DNA of 64,000 nucleotides, from the NCBI RefSeq assembly GCF_005796105.1, contig NZ_VAUO01000005.1:267478-331477 (forward strand), given 5' to 3'. Shown here piece by piece: positions 8,384 through 18,598 of this stretch. This stretch comes from Pseudomonas mosselii (GTDB taxonomy: Bacteria; Pseudomonadota; Gammaproteobacteria; Pseudomonadales; Pseudomonadaceae). The stretch's first letter is position 1. The number at the start of each line of letters is the position of its first letter. The notes beneath the pieces were generated by a model. That model saw nothing but the letters and a program-made list of their open reading frames with translations, had not been told where the DNA came from and ran no database searches. The position numbers were made by a program, and so were the translations under genes.

Positions 8384-11300
8384 TGCCCAGCCTCATAACG
8401 TGGAGTTTCAGGGGTGGCGTGTTTGTCGTGTTCTTTTTTGCCGAACAGCGACGACACCGCGACGAAGAACAGAGGTACCCAGAAGATCGCAAGTACCGTG
8501 GCGCTGATCATGCCGCCGATCACACCGGTACCGATGGCGTGTTGGCTGCCGGCACCGGCGCCGCTGGCGATGGTCAACGGTACCACGCCGAGGATGAACG
8601 CCAGCGAGGTCATGATGATCGGACGCAGACGCATGCGGCACGCCTCGATGGCCGAATCGTACAGGCTGCGGCCTTGCTCGTGCAGTTCCTTGGCGAATTC
8701 GACGATCAGGATGGCGTTCTTCGCCGCCAGGCCGATGGTGGTCAGCAGGCCGACCAGGAAGTACACGTCGTTGGACAGCCCGCGCAGGCTGGTGGCCAGC
8801 AGCGCACCGATGATCCCCAGCGGTACTACCAGTACCACGGCGATCGGGATCGACCAGCTTTCGTACAGGGCTGCCAGGCAGAGGAACACGAACAGTACCG
8901 AGAGGGCGAACAGTGCCGGCATCTGCGAGCCGGAGAGTTTTTCCTCGTAGGACATGCCGGTCCAGGAGTAGCCGATGCCCGCTGGCAGTTGGCCGGCGAT
9001 GCGCTCGACCTCGGCCATGGCTTCACCGGTACTGTAGCCAGGGGCTGGCGCACCGAGGATTTCCATCGCCTCGACGCCGTTGTAGCGCGACAGCTTCGGC
9101 GAGCCGTAGGTCCATTCACCCTTGGCGAACGAGGAGAATGGCACCATTTCACCGGCGCTGTTGCGCACGTACCACTTCTGCAGGTCTTCCGGGTTCATCC
9201 GCGCGTTGGGTTGCCCCTGGATGTACACCTTCTTGACCCTGCCACGGTCGATGAAGTCGTTGACGTAGCTGGCCCCCAGGGCAATCGACAGGGTGTTGTT
9301 GATGTCCGAGATGGTCACGCCCAGGGCGCTGGCACGCTCGTCATCGATGCTCAGCTGGTACTGCGGCTCATCGTTCAGGCCGTTCGGGCGCACGGCACTG
9401 AGGATCTTGCTCTGCGCGGCCATGCCCAGGAACTGGTTGCGCGCTTCCATCAACTTGGCGTGGCCGACACCGCCGCGATCCTGGAGGTACACGTCAAAGC
9501 CGGTGGCGTTACCCAGCTCCAGTACCGCAGGCGGGGCGAAGGCGAACACCATTGCGTCGCGGAAGCTGAAGAAGTGTTGCTGGGCGCGTTGTGCCAGGTT
9601 GAACACACTGTTCTCGGCGGAGCGCTCGCCCCATGGCTTGAGCATGATGAAGGCCATGCCCGAGCTTTGACCGCGACCGGCGAAGTTGAAACCGTTGACG
9701 GTAAATACCGACGACACGGTGTCGGCTTCGTCCTTGAGCAGGTATTCGCGCATCTGGTCGACCACCGCCTGGGTGCGCTCGGCACTGGAGCCGGCCGGAG
9801 TCTGCACCTGGGCGAACAGCACGCCTTGGTCTTCCTCGGGCAGGAACGCGGTAGGAATGCGCGCGAACAGCCAGATCATGCCGACCACGATCAGCGCATA
9901 GGCCAGCAGGAACGGCACCTTGTTGCGCAGAATGGTGCCGACGCTGCGCTCGTAGCCTTGCACGCTCTTGTCGAAGTTACGGTTGAACCAGCCGAAGAAA
10001 CCACCCTTGGCGGTGTGGTGCTCGCCCTTTTTCAGGGGCTTGAGCATGGTGGCGCACAGTGCTGGGGTGAAGATCAGCGCAACCAGTACCGACAGGCCCA
10101 TGGCTGAGACGATGGTGATCGAGAACTGACGGTAGATCACGCCGGTGGAGCCGCCGAAGAACGCCATCGGCAGCAATACCGCCGACAGCACTAGGGCGAT
10201 ACCCACCAGCGCCCCCTGGATCTGCTCCATGGAGCGCTTAGTCGCCTCCTTGGGCGGCAACCCCTCTTCGGACATCACCCGCTCGACGTTTTCCACCACG
10301 ACGATGGCGTCGTCCACCAGCAGGCCGATCGCCAGGACCATCGCGAACATGGTCAAGGTGTTGATGCTGAAACCCGCTGCGGCCAGGATGCCGAAGGTGC
10401 CCAGCAGTACCACCGGCACGGTCATGGTGGTGATGATGGTGGCACGGAAGTTCTGCAGGAACAGGTACATCACCAGGAACACCAGCACCACGGCCTCGAT
10501 CAGGGTGTGGATCACGCCGCTGATCGATTCGGTGACCACTGGGGTGGTGTCATACGGGAACACGGCCTTCACGCCTGGCGGGAAGAACGGCTCCAGGTCG
10601 CTGATGGTCTTGCGCAGCGCCTTGGCGGTATCCAGGGCGTTGGCGCCGGTCGCCAGCTTAACCGCCAGGCCCGAGGCCGGCTTGCCGTTGAACTGTGCGC
10701 TGACCGAATAGTTCTCACCACCCAGGCCGACCGTGGCAACGTCTTTGACGCGCACCTGCGATCCGTCGGCGTTGACCTTGAGCAGAATGTTGCCGAACTG
10801 TTCGGCGGTCTGCAGACGGGTCTTGCCGATGATGGTGGCGTTCAGTTGCGTGCCCGGCACTGCCGGCAGGCCGCCGAGCTGGCCGGAGGACACCTGCACG
10901 TTCTGCGCGGCCACGGCGGTCTTGACGTCGACCGGGGTCAGCTGGAACTTGTTCAGCTTGGCCGGATCGAGCCAGATACGCATGGCGTACTGGGCGCCGA
11001 ACACCTGGAAATCACCGACCCCTGCGGTACGCGAGATCGGGTCCTGCATGTTCGAGACGATGTAGTTGGCCAGGTCGTCCTTGGTCATGCTGCCGTCTTC
11101 GGACACCAGGCCGATCACCAGCAGGAAGTTCTTCACCGCCTTGGTGACGCGGATACCCTGCTGCTGCACTTCTTGCGGCAGCAGCGGGGTGGCCAGGTTG
11201 AGCTTGTTCTGCACCTGCACCTGCGCGGTGTCCGCGTTGGTGCCCTGCTCGAAGGTGGCGGTGATGGTCATGCTGCCGTCGGAGTTACTTTCGGACGACA

Positions 11301-11532
11301 CATAACGCAGGTTGTCGATGCCGTTGAGCTGCTGCTCGATGACCTGTACCACGGTGTCCTGCACCGTTTGCGCCGAGGCGCCGGGGTAGGTCACGGCGAT
11401 GGCGATGGCCGGCGGCGCGATGCTGGGGTACTGGTTGATCGGCAGCTTCAGGATCGACAGGGCGCCGACCAGCATGATCACCAAGGCGATCACCCAAGCG
11501 AAGATCGGGCGATCGATAAAGAACTTCGACAT
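8380..11532 (-). CDS. ttgB: RND efflux transporter, inner-membrane pump
   Basis: 1050-residue proton-driven pump of the HAE1/AcrB-MexB family; with TtgA and TtgC it expels toluene, antibiotics and plant phenolics. Visible marks are the N-terminal [20 protein letters not shown], the paired aspartates in [16 protein letters not shown] used for proton relay, the porter-domain [15 protein letters not shown] region, and a TM10-12 block with [19 protein letters not shown]. Length is exactly as expected. The start lies 3 bp after the ttgA stop. C-terminal tail is charged and short. Confidence 0.96.
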   Translation of the reverse strand: MSKFFIDRPIFAWVIALVIMLVGALSILKLPINQYPSIAPPAIAIAVTYPGASAQTVQDTVVQVIEQQLNGIDNLRYVSSESNSDGSMTITATFEQGTNADTAQVQVQNKLNLATPLLPQEVQQQGIRVTKAVKNFLLVIGLVSEDGSMTKDDLANYIVSNMQDPISRTAGVGDFQVFGAQYAMRIWLDPAKLNKFQLTPVDVKTAVAAQNVQVSSGQLGGLPAVPGTQLNATIIGKTRLQTAEQFGNILLKVNADGSQVRVKDVATVGLGGENYSVSAQFNGKPASGLAVKLATGANALDTAKALRKTISDLEPFFPPGVKAVFPYDTTPVVTESISGVIHTLIEAVVLVFLVMYLFLQNFRATIITTMTVPVVLLGTFGILAAAGFSINTLTMFAMVLAIGLLVDDAIVVVENVERVMSEEGLPPKEATKRSMEQIQGALVGIALVLSAVLLPMAFFGGSTGVIYRQFSITIVSAMGLSVLVALIFTPALCATMLKPLKKGEHHTAKGGFFGWFNRNFDKSVQGYERSVGTILRNKVPFLLAYALIVVGMIWLFARIPTAFLPEEDQGVLFAQVQTPAGSSAERTQAVVDQMREYLLKDEADTVSSVFTVNGFNFAGRGQSSGMAFIMLKPWGERSAENSVFNLAQRAQQHFFSFRDAMVFAFAPPAVLELGNATGFDVYLQDRGGVGHAKLMEARNQFLGMAAQSKILSAVRPNGLNDEPQYQLSIDDERASALGVTISDINNTLSIALGASYVNDFIDRGRVKKVYIQGQPNARMNPEDLQKWYVRNSAGEMVPFSSFAKGEWTYGSPKLSRYNGVEAMEILGAPAPGYSTGEAMAEVERIAGQLPAGIGYSWTGMSYEEKLSGSQMPALFALSVLFVFLCLAALYESWSIPIAVVLVVPLGIIGALLATSLRGLSNDVYFLVGLLTTIGLAAKNAILIVEFAKELHEQGRSLYDSAIEACRMRLRPIIMTSLAFILGVVPLTIASGAGAGSQHAIGTGVIGGMISATVLAIFWVPLFFVAVSSLFGKKEHDKHATPETPRYEAGQ

Positions 11533-11535
11533 GGT

Positions 11536-12690
11536 TTACTCCGCTTTGGCGTCTGCTTTCGCTGCGCTGGACTGATCAGAGCTGCCCGGCTTGTTGACGT
11601 TGGTGGCTTCGCTGACCTTGACCTCGACGCCTGGGCGCACGTATTGCAGGCCTTCAGTGATCAGGCGGTCACCTGGGTTCAGGCCTTCCTCGATCAGCCA
11701 GTCGTGGCCCAGGGTACGGCTGGCCTTGAGCTGGCGCAGTTCGACTTTATTCTCCTGGTTGACCACCATCGCGGTCGGCGCGCCCTTCAGGTCGCGTGTC
11801 ACGCCTTGTTGCGGGGCCAGGATGGCGTTGGCATTGACACCGGCTTGCAGGCGCGCGTGCACGAACATGCCCGGCAGCAGGGTATGGTCGGGATTGGGGA
11901 AGATGGCGCGCAGGGTGACGGAACCTGTGGTCTCATCGACGGCCACTTCAGAGAACTCCAGGCGACCTTGTTGCTTGTACAGGCTGCCGTCTTCGAGCAC
12001 CAACTGCACTTGCGCGGCGTTGTCACCGGCCTTTTGCAGTTGGCCGCTTTCCAGGTCACGGCGCAGCTTGAGCAGCTCGGCGGTGGACTGGGTGACGTCG
12101 ACGTAGATCGGGTCGAGCTGCTGGATGGTGGCCATGGCGTTGGCCTGGCCGTTGCTCACCAGGGCGCCTTCGGTGAACGAGGAGCGACCGATGCGGCCGC
12201 TGATCGGGGCCAGCACCTTGGTGTAGCGCAAATCGATCTGGGCGCTCTTGAGCGAGGCCTCGGCCTGCAATCGTTTGGCATTGGCATCGTCGTACTCCTG
12301 CTTGGAGACGGCTTGCTCGTCGATCAGTTGCTTGTAGCGATCGGCCAGCGAGCGGGTAGCCTGCAGGTTGGCCTGTGCGTTGGCCAGCGTGGCCTCATAG
12401 ACGGCCGGGTCGATCTGGTAGAGCTGCTGCCCTTCCTTGACGTCGCTGCCTTCCTTGAACAGGCGCTTGAGGATGATGCCGTTGACCTGAGGGCGAACCT
12501 CGGCGACCCGGTAGGCGCTGGTGCGCCCCGGCAGTTCCGAGGTCAGGGTGAAGGCCTGCGGCTGTAGGGTAACGACGCCGACCTGAGGCGCCTGCGCTGC
12601 GGGCGGGGCTTCTTCTTTCTTACAGCCGCTGAGCAGTGTTGCCAGGGCGACGGCGGAAACCAGAGCGGTAACAGCTGGCTTGAATTGCAT
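11536..12690 (-). CDS. ttgA: Periplasmic adaptor lipoprotein of TtgABC
   Basis: 384-residue membrane-fusion protein joining TtgB to TtgC. Signal peptide with lipobox LLSGC (Cys23) gives an inner-membrane-anchored lipoprotein. The order is beta-barrel part, lipoyl half (EVRPQVNGIILKRLFKEGSD), alpha hairpin (about 95-165), second lipoyl half with VLAPISGRIGRSS, then the membrane-proximal domain. First gene of the minus-strand ttgA-ttgB-ttgC operon; the ttgR operator lies about 97-126 bp upstream of its start. Confidence 0.95.
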   Translation of the reverse strand: MQFKPAVTALVSAVALATLLSGCKKEEAPPAAQAPQVGVVTLQPQAFTLTSELPGRTSAYRVAEVRPQVNGIILKRLFKEGSDVKEGQQLYQIDPAVYEATLANAQANLQATRSLADRYKQLIDEQAVSKQEYDDANAKRLQAEASLKSAQIDLRYTKVLAPISGRIGRSSFTEGALVSNGQANAMATIQQLDPIYVDVTQSTAELLKLRRDLESGQLQKAGDNAAQVQLVLEDGSLYKQQGRLEFSEVAVDETTGSVTLRAIFPNPDHTLLPGMFVHARLQAGVNANAILAPQQGVTRDLKGAPTAMVVNQENKVELRQLKASRTLGHDWLIEEGLNPGDRLITEGLQYVRPGVEVKVSEATNVNKPGSSDQSSAAKADAKAE

Positions 12691-12786
12691 GAGGATCCTC
12701 GGGTCGCAGGAGCAGGGAAGCTCAAGAATAGTGGAAGAGTTCTGTCAGAAGAATGCTATCGGGTGGATAAATAGCTTGCTAAGGAA

Positions 12787-12816
12787 TATACTTACATTCA
12801 TGGTTGTTTGTAAATA
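12787..12816. promoter_or_regulatory. TtgR operator between ttgA and ttgR
   Basis: The core is an inverted repeat TTACA (12792-12796) / TGTAA (12809-12813) within an AT-rich stretch that matches, from memory, the operator published for P. putida DOT-T1E ttgABC-ttgR, with the central CATGGTTG. It lies in the 254-bp divergent gap and would overlap the ttgA promoter. TtgR is known to leave this site on binding effectors such as chloramphenicol and flavonoids. Confidence 0.85.
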
Positions 12817-12944
12817 GCGCCGGCAGGTACTCGATTACCACCGCGAAGTGATCCATTTTCCCGGGTATCGCCCTGCAAGAGGCGACCCCGGCCTGATTCC
12901 CGTGCGGCTATTGCCTGTGCGGGGCCTGATGAGGTTGTACTGCC

Positions 12945-13577
12945 ATGGTCCGTCGAACCAAAGAAGAAGCCCAGGAAACGCGCGCCCAGATCATCGAGGC
13001 TGCGGAAAAGGCCTTCTATAAGCGCGGGGTTGCGCGTACCACCCTGGCCGATATCGCCGAACGCGCGGGCGTGACCCGTGGCGCGATCTACTGGCATTTC
13101 AGTAACAAAGCCGACCTTGTCCAGGCGTTGCTCGACAGCTTGCGCGAAACCCATGACCACCTTGCACGTGCCAGCGAGAGCGAGGACGAGCTTGACCCGC
13201 TTGGCTGCATGCGCAAGCTGCTGCTGCAAGTGTTCAACGAGCTGGTGCTCGACGCCCGGACCCGGCGTATCAACGAAATCCTGCATCACAAGTGCGAGTT
13301 CACCGATGACATGTGTGAAATCCGCCAGCAGCGCCAGAGCGCCGTGATCGATTGCCATGAGGGCATCGCCCTGGCCCTCAGTAACGCGGTGCGCCGGCAA
13401 CAGTTGCCGGCAGACCTCGATTGCGAGCGTGCCGCAGTGGCCCTGTTCGCGTATGTCGATGGTTTGATCGGGCGCTGGCTGCTGTTGCCGGAGAGTTTCG
13501 ACCTGCTGCGCGATGCCGAGAAATGGGTCGACACCGGGCTGGATATGCTGCGCTTGAGCCCGGGGCTGCGCAAATGA
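12945..13577 (+). CDS. ttgR: TetR-family repressor of the ttgABC efflux operon
   Basis: 210-residue repressor, the exact length of characterised TtgR. An N-terminal TetR helix-turn-helix is visible at about residues 33-52 ([21 protein letters not shown] is the core, one helix either side), followed by an all-helical effector domain. Divergent from ttgA, with the shared operator at 12787-12816, so it represses both itself and the pump. No truncation or odd codon use seen. Confidence 0.95.
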   Translation: MVRRTKEEAQETRAQIIEAAEKAFYKRGVARTTLADIAERAGVTRGAIYWHFSNKADLVQALLDSLRETHDHLARASESEDELDPLGCMRKLLLQVFNELVLDARTRRINEILHHKCEFTDDMCEIRQQRQSAVIDCHEGIALALSNAVRRQQLPADLDCERAAVALFAYVDGLIGRWLLLPESFDLLRDAEKWVDTGLDMLRLSPGLRK

Positions 13578-13682
13578 GACTTTGTGAATGATTGTGAGGA
13601 AGTGTTGCCCGCTTTTCATTAAGCGGTGATTAAGGCTTGTCGCGCCCGCGCGCGCAGCATGGCGGCGCAGACGCTGACGGCC

Positions 13683-15134
13683 TCAGCGCCCGCGTAATTG
13701 CCGGTCCGGCAGTGCCAGCGCCGCCATCAATCCCAGTAGTGCCACACTGGCACTGCCGAGCAACAGGTGGCGGAAGGTCTCCACCAGTCGGGCTTGGGTT
13801 GCCGCGTCCGTTTCTCCGGTTTGCAAGCTGCCCAGCAGCGGGTTGCCGCTCATTTCGAACCCTTCGAGGTGCAGCAGCGCCAGCAACAGGCTCGACATGC
13901 ACGCTACCCCCAGCGCACCGCCGAGCGAGCGGAACAGGTTGGTGGTGCTGGTCGCAACGCCGATATCCTTGGCTTCCACGGCGCTCTGGGTGCCCACCAG
14001 CGAAGTGGGGAACTGCAAGCCGCAGGCGATTCCGCTTAGCAGCATGAACAGGGTACTCCATCCGCCTGCCTGCACAGGCGTCAGGGCCATGGCGGCGATC
14101 GCCAGTGGCATCAGCAGTGCGCCGGCCAGGATCTGTGGTTTGTAGCGGCCGGTGCGGCTGGTCATGCGCCCGCCAGTGAAGGCGCCTAGCGGCAGCCCCA
14201 TGGCCAGGGGCAGCAAATGCAGGGCGGCGCTGTCGGCACCGGCACCGGTGATGCCTTGGTATCGCAATGGCATCAGCATGGTCAGCGAGATCGACTGGAA
14301 GCTGGCGAAGAAAATCACGCACCAGCACAACACCGCTGTGCGGTTAGCGAACAGGCTCATCGGCAGCAACGGTTCGCGGCAGCGGCGCTCGTGGGCAATC
14401 AATACGAGCAGCCCGAGCATCGCGCACCCCAGTAGCGCCAGCACGTGTGCGGACAGCCAGGCATGCCCCTGGCCGACCAATGTGATGCCCAGCAGCAGGC
14501 TGCCCAGGCCGATGATCATCAGCAACGCGCCCAGATAATCGACCTGTGCCTCGCGGCGTTTCACCGACAGGCCGTCCAGGGCGCGGTGGATCGCCCACAG
14601 CGCGATCAGCCCCAGTGGCAGGTTGATCCAGAACACCCAGCGCCACGACAGGTACTCGGTCAGCCAGCCGCCCAGCACCGGCCCTGCGACACTGGCCAGG
14701 GCGTACATACTGCTGAAATAACCCTGATAGCGCCCGCGTTCGCGCGGCGGCACGAAGTCGCCGATGATCGCCTGGCTCACCGAGACCATGCCGCCAGCGC
14801 CGATCCCCTGGATCACCCGCGCCAGCACCAGTTGCGGCATGTCCTGGGCTAGGCCGCAGGCCATCGAGGCCAGGGTGAACAGCGCCGTGCCGGTGAGGAT
14901 CATGCGCCGGCGCCCATACAAATCGCCGAGCTTGCCGTAGATCGGCACGGCGATGGTCATGGCCACCATATACCCGGAGATGACCCAGGCCAGCAGGGCG
15001 ACGTCGTTGAACTGGGCGCTGATTGCCGGCATCGACACGGCGACGATGGTCTGGTCCAGGGCACCGAGGAAGATCGCCAGCATCAGTGCGGTCAGAACGC
15101 TGCGCAGAACGCTAGGGGGCAGGGCGGCAGTCAC
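13683..15134 (-). CDS. DHA2-family (EmrB/QacA) MFS drug exporter
   Basis: 483-residue 14-TM drug:proton antiporter. The chosen start is GTG at 15134, preceded by AAGGTAA at about 7 bp; 47 further upstream codons in frame lie in the intergenic promoter region and look untranslated. Family motifs: LGALDQTIVAVSMPAI in TM1 (DHA2 motif), YGKLGDLYGRRRMILTG (motif A) and ARVIQGIGAGGMVS (motif in TM4). It is read toward ttgR and ends 105 bp beyond the ttgR stop. The substrate is unknown. No dedicated periplasmic adaptor (EmrA) is present. Confidence 0.85.
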   Translation of the reverse strand: MTAALPPSVLRSVLTALMLAIFLGALDQTIVAVSMPAISAQFNDVALLAWVISGYMVAMTIAVPIYGKLGDLYGRRRMILTGTALFTLASMACGLAQDMPQLVLARVIQGIGAGGMVSVSQAIIGDFVPPRERGRYQGYFSSMYALASVAGPVLGGWLTEYLSWRWVFWINLPLGLIALWAIHRALDGLSVKRREAQVDYLGALLMIIGLGSLLLGITLVGQGHAWLSAHVLALLGCAMLGLLVLIAHERRCREPLLPMSLFANRTAVLCWCVIFFASFQSISLTMLMPLRYQGITGAGADSAALHLLPLAMGLPLGAFTGGRMTSRTGRYKPQILAGALLMPLAIAAMALTPVQAGGWSTLFMLLSGIACGLQFPTSLVGTQSAVEAKDIGVATSTTNLFRSLGGALGVACMSSLLLALLHLEGFEMSGNPLLGSLQTGETDAATQARLVETFRHLLLGSASVALLGLMAALALPDRQLRGR

Positions 15135-15549
15135 GGGATTACCTTGTGGTGGGCGGTCAGCGCAGAGCTTGTCCGCGCCGACAGTGTGCGGGGAGGCGGC
15201 CTGAACGGCGATCAGCCAATTTGTAATGGACCGATTGTAACCTGAGTTACGTAGCTTCCTATGTACTACGTGCATCCCCTATGCAAGATCGGCATTGGCC
15301 CATTCATCGTTCAAAGCATGGCCGCGTGATATCGTGATAGGGCCGCAGAGGCTGAAATCCGGGGCCTGCACCAGCGTGGTGCAGCCATTTGCCGCAGGGT
15401 TTCGCGTCGCTGTATGTCCACACCTTCTATTCCTCTGCCTGCATGTCGAGCATGACCGCCCAGATGGCGACGGTTGTAACAGTCAGGTAGACCCGATACA
15501 GGGGTCGGTTTTCAGCCGTTCAACATTTTCTATATAAAGCGGAGTGATC
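15135..15549. promoter_or_regulatory. Divergent control region between the MFS exporter and oxaloacetate decarboxylase
   Basis: 415 bp with several small palindromes and no convincing gene. GTAAC/GTTAC at 15237-15250 with a 4-nt spacer adjoins ACGTAG/CTACGT at 15249-15271 with an 11-nt spacer; both lie on the exporter side and are candidate operators. A perfect 8-bp hairpin CTGCACCA/TGGTGCAG with 3-nt loop is at 15366-15384, nearer the decarboxylase. No local-repressor gene is visible, so the binding proteins are unknown. Confidence 0.5.
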
Positions 15550-16419
15550 ATGCCCAAGGCTTCCCACCACGATCTGCGCAATGCCTTGCGCGAACTGTTC
15601 GATTCCGGTTCGTGCTATCACACCGCTTCGGTGTTTGACCCCATGTCTGCGCGCATCGCCGCCGACTTGGGCTTTGAAGTCGGTATTCTCGGGGGCTCGG
15701 TCGCCTCGTTGCAGGTGCTTGCTGCACCGGACTTCGCCCTGATCACCCTCAGTGAATTCGTCGAGCAGGCCACCCGCATCGGCCGCGTTGCCCAACTGCC
15801 GGTGCTTGCCGATGCCGACCATGGCTATGGCAATGCGCTCAACGTGATGCGCACGGTGATCGAACTTGAACGCGCTGGCGTCGCCGGGCTTACCCTCGAA
15901 GATACCCTGCTGCCGGCCCAGTTCGGCCGCAAGTCCACCGACCTGATTTCCGTGGAAGAGGGCGTGGGCAAGATCCGCGCGGCCCTTGAGGCACGCGTCG
16001 ACCCAGCCTTGGCGATCATCGCCCGGACCAACGCCGGCGTGCTGAGCACCGAGGAGATCATCGTGCGGACCCAGAGCTACCAGAAGGCTGGCGCCGATGG
16101 TATCTGCATGGTGGGGGTGAAGGACTTCGATCAACTGGAGCAGATCGCCGAACACCTCAGCGTGCCGCTGATGCTGGTCACCTACGGCAATCCGAACCTG
16201 CGTGACGACGAGCGCCTCGCGCGCCTGGGTGTGCGCATCGTGGTTGATGGGCACGCCGCCTACTTTGCTGCGATCAAGGCCACCTACGACTGCCTGCGCC
16301 TGCAACGTGGTCAGCAGAACAAGTCGGAAAACCTCAGCGCCACCGAACTTTCGCACACCTACACCCAGCCTGAGGACTACATCCGTTGGGCCAAGGAGTA
16401 CATGAGCGTCGAGGAGTGA
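15550..16419 (+). CDS. Oxaloacetate decarboxylase (PEP mutase/isocitrate lyase superfamily)
   Basis: 289-residue cytoplasmic enzyme closely resembling P. aeruginosa PA4872, a biotin-independent, metal-dependent oxaloacetate decarboxylase. The metal-binding ADADHGYG motif has Asp88. The position equivalent to the discriminating active-site histidine of PA4872 is His235 (VVDGHAAY), where isocitrate lyase-type relatives differ. The KRCGH-type lyase motif is absent, which argues against methylisocitrate lyase. ATG at 15550 is preceded by CGGAG. Older databases call this carboxyvinyl-carboxyphosphonate phosphorylmutase; that name is unlikely to be right. Confidence 0.85.
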   Translation: MPKASHHDLRNALRELFDSGSCYHTASVFDPMSARIAADLGFEVGILGGSVASLQVLAAPDFALITLSEFVEQATRIGRVAQLPVLADADHGYGNALNVMRTVIELERAGVAGLTLEDTLLPAQFGRKSTDLISVEEGVGKIRAALEARVDPALAIIARTNAGVLSTEEIIVRTQSYQKAGADGICMVGVKDFDQLEQIAEHLSVPLMLVTYGNPNLRDDERLARLGVRIVVDGHAAYFAAIKATYDCLRLQRGQQNKSENLSATELSHTYTQPEDYIRWAKEYMSVEE

Positions 16420-16428
16420 CCTGGCGGT

Positions 16429-16602
16429 TTACCTGACGGCGCTCAAGGTGGCGGTGTGCGGTACGCAATGCTCCAGCGCGCAGCTGGCAGCGCTGTTGGG
16501 TTGGCTGCGTAGCAGCTCGACCCGCCAGCAGGCCGAGGCGTAGAGTCCGGCAACGGCGACAATGGCGAAGACGAGGGCGCAACGCCTGAACTTGATGCTC
16601 AT
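16429..16602 (-). CDS. Small single-pass membrane protein, 57 residues
   Basis: Not recognised. Strong AGGAGG ribosome site 7 bp before the ATG supports translation. The product has a basic start (MSIKFRRC), one hydrophobic segment at about residues 8-25 (ALVFAIVAVAGLYASACW), and a short exported-looking tail with Cys residues (ASCALEHCVPH) that could form a disulfide. It converges on the oxaloacetate decarboxylase gene, stops 9 bp apart, and its 5' side is 80 bp from the LysR 3' end. Confidence 0.6.
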   Translation of the reverse strand: MSIKFRRCALVFAIVAVAGLYASACWRVELLRSQPNSAASCALEHCVPHTATLSAVR

Positions 16603-16682
16603 GGTGCCTACCTCCTGCTGATGCAACAGGTGATCCTTCCTAAGCATAGGCTGGATTGATCGATCTGCACCGGGAATCTGCT

Positions 16683-17591
16683 CTACACCAATCCCCGATC
16701 CCACGTCGGTTCATCAGCGAAGCGTTCCACCAGAAAATCCAGCATGCTGCGCAAGGTCGCAGGCATGTGCTTGCGTGAGGTGTACACGGCGTTCAGTGTC
16801 AGCTCGCGTGGTTTGGCTTCAGGCAGCAGGCGTACCAATTCGCCGCTGTTGATCGCCGCACAGGCTTGGTAAGTGGGCAGCATGGCGATACCCACGCCGG
16901 CTACCGCTGCCTTCTGCAAGGTCATGGCCTCATTGGCGCTGATGTTGCCTTGCACCGGTACGGCCAGTTCCTCGCCGTCGACTTCGAAATGCCACAGACT
17001 GTGGCCGAAATAGGCGTGGGTCAGGCAATTGTGCTTGCTCAGCGCTTGCACCTGATGCGGTGCGCCATGGATGCGCAGGTAGGCGGGGCTGGCGCAGATC
17101 ACCGAACGGCACACGCTCAGGCGGCGGGCGATGAGGTTGGGGTCCACATCGTTGCTGGTCCGAATCGCCAGGTCGATGCGCTCGTCTACCAGGTTGACGG
17201 TGCGATCGAGCATCTGCAGCTCGATTTTCACCCCAGGGTAGCGTTCGACATAGGCGGCCAGTGCGTCCACCAACTGCGCCTGACCGAACGAGGTGCTGAC
17301 GCTGATGCGCAGTTCGCCGCGTGGTGTGTCGTCGGGCTGGCGTACGGCGTTGTGCAACTCGTCGGTCAGCTCCAGCAACTGGCGGCAGCGTGGCAGGGTT
17401 TCCTGGCCGGCTGCCGTCAGGCTGAGCTTGCGCGTGGTGCGCTGCATCAGCCGCGCACCGACCCAGTCTTCCAGCTCTGCCAGGTAACGCGACACCACCG
17501 GGCGTGAAAGTTGTAGGTGATCCGCCGCCGCCGACTGGCTGCCCAGGTCGACGACGGTGACGAATACGCGCATGGCGTTCAGGCGGTCCAT
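16683..17591 (-). CDS. LysR-family transcriptional regulator (CrgA/DsdC-like)
   Basis: 302-residue regulator starting MDRLNAMRVFVTVVDLGS; the helix-turn-helix is at about residues 18-37 (SQSAAADHLQLSRPVVSRYL). The ligand domain is of the type common in AaeR/CrgA-like regulators (LDLAIRTSNDVDPNLIARRL). It is divergent from the metallo-beta-lactamase-fold gene at 17695, 103 bp away, which is its likely target together with the oxidoreductase behind it. Confidence 0.88.
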   Translation of the reverse strand: MDRLNAMRVFVTVVDLGSQSAAADHLQLSRPVVSRYLAELEDWVGARLMQRTTRKLSLTAAGQETLPRCRQLLELTDELHNAVRQPDDTPRGELRISVSTSFGQAQLVDALAAYVERYPGVKIELQMLDRTVNLVDERIDLAIRTSNDVDPNLIARRLSVCRSVICASPAYLRIHGAPHQVQALSKHNCLTHAYFGHSLWHFEVDGEELAVPVQGNISANEAMTLQKAAVAGVGIAMLPTYQACAAINSGELVRLLPEAKPRELTLNAVYTSRKHMPATLRSMLDFLVERFADEPTWDRGLV

Positions 17592-17694
17592 GATCTGCTC
17601 GATATTAGAAACAAACTATGTTGCAGCATCGCATTTTTTGTATCGGATAGGGCAACTAAGCTTAGCGTCATCGTCCCGTACACAGGAATGCCCG

Positions 17695-18570
17695 ATGCCG
17701 CTCTTCGCCCCTTTGCGTCACCTGCTGCTCGCCTGCTTGACCCTGGCCGGCCCTGCCATGGCTGCCGAACCGCTGACGTTGGATGTCTACAACCCAGGGC
17801 ATGACGCTATTTTTCCGGTCAGCTCGGTGATCGTCAGTGGTCAGCACGACGCCATTTTAGTCGATGCCCAGTTCGGCAAGGCCCAGGCCGAGCACGTGGT
17901 CGAACGCCTGCGCCAGGGGGGCAAGCGGTTGACCACCATTTATGTCAGTCACGGTGATCCAGACTACTACTTTGGCCTCGATACGCTCACCCAGGCCTTC
18001 CCTGAGGCGCGTGTCGTGGCTTCCGCCGCGACGGTTGCGCATATCCGCAAGACCATGGACGCCAAGCTGGCCTACTGGGGCCCGCAGATGGGGGCTGATA
18101 AGCCGGGCAAGCTGGTGGTGCCGCAGGTGCTCAAAGGCAACCGGCTTGAATTGGAAGGGCAAGCGTTGGAGGTCATCGGCCTCGACGGCCCGCAGCCTGA
18201 TCGCAGTTTTGTGTGGATCCCGTCGATCAAGGCGGTGGTCGGCGGTGTGGTGGTCTCCGAGCATATCCACGTGTGGATGGCCGACACCCAGACAGCACAA
18301 TCCCACGCCGACTGGCTCGCCACCCTGGCGCATATCGAACAGCTTGAGCCGCGTACGGTGATCCCCGGTCACTACCTGGGGGACAGCAGCCGTTCGTTGC
18401 AGGCGGTGCGCTTTACTGCCGGCTACATCCGTGACTTCGACGCGGCCTCTGTCAAGGCAGCCAATGCCGATGCACTGATCGCCACGATGAAGCAGCGTTA
18501 CCCGAACCTGGCCGACGAGAGCTCCCTGGAACTGGGTGCCAAGGTCGCCAAGGGCGAGATGAAGTGGTAA
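17695..18570 (+). CDS. Exported metallo-beta-lactamase-fold hydrolase with altered metal motif
   Basis: 291 residues with a Sec signal peptide (MPLFAPLRHLLLACLTLAGP, cleavage near AMAAEP at residue 24), so periplasmic. The MBL fold is recognisable, but the usual HxHxDH is SHGDPDYYFG (His86, Asp88, Asp90, Tyr91): two histidines are replaced. The third-ligand region PGHYLGD keeps His226, and VSEHIHVW lies around 187-194. Start ATG at 17695 follows AGGA; 46 in-frame upstream codons overlap the divergent LysR start region and are rejected. Probably co-transcribed with the oxidoreductase 28 bp downstream. Substrate unknown. Confidence 0.8.
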   Translation: MPLFAPLRHLLLACLTLAGPAMAAEPLTLDVYNPGHDAIFPVSSVIVSGQHDAILVDAQFGKAQAEHVVERLRQGGKRLTTIYVSHGDPDYYFGLDTLTQAFPEARVVASAATVAHIRKTMDAKLAYWGPQMGADKPGKLVVPQVLKGNRLELEGQALEVIGLDGPQPDRSFVWIPSIKAVVGGVVVSEHIHVWMADTQTAQSHADWLATLAHIEQLEPRTVIPGHYLGDSSRSLQAVRFTAGYIRDFDAASVKAANADALIATMKQRYPNLADESSLELGAKVAKGEMKW

Positions 18571-18598
18571 TTCCTTTCAACCTGATGGAGTGTTTCCC

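Noticed and set aside
8383..12567. Very long plus-strand open frames (574 and 686 codons) opposite ttgB and ttgA
   Set aside because: High-GC third-position bias keeps the opposite strand of strongly coding genes open; the translations are His/Gln/Val-rich and match no family, while ttgA and ttgB are unmistakable.
13609..13626. Hairpin CCGCTT/AAGCGG after ttgR as a terminator
   Set aside because: Short stem without a following T-run; too weak to call.
15295..15537. 80-codon plus-strand frame before the oxaloacetate decarboxylase
   Set aside because: No ribosome site, atypical composition, and it spans the palindrome-rich control region.
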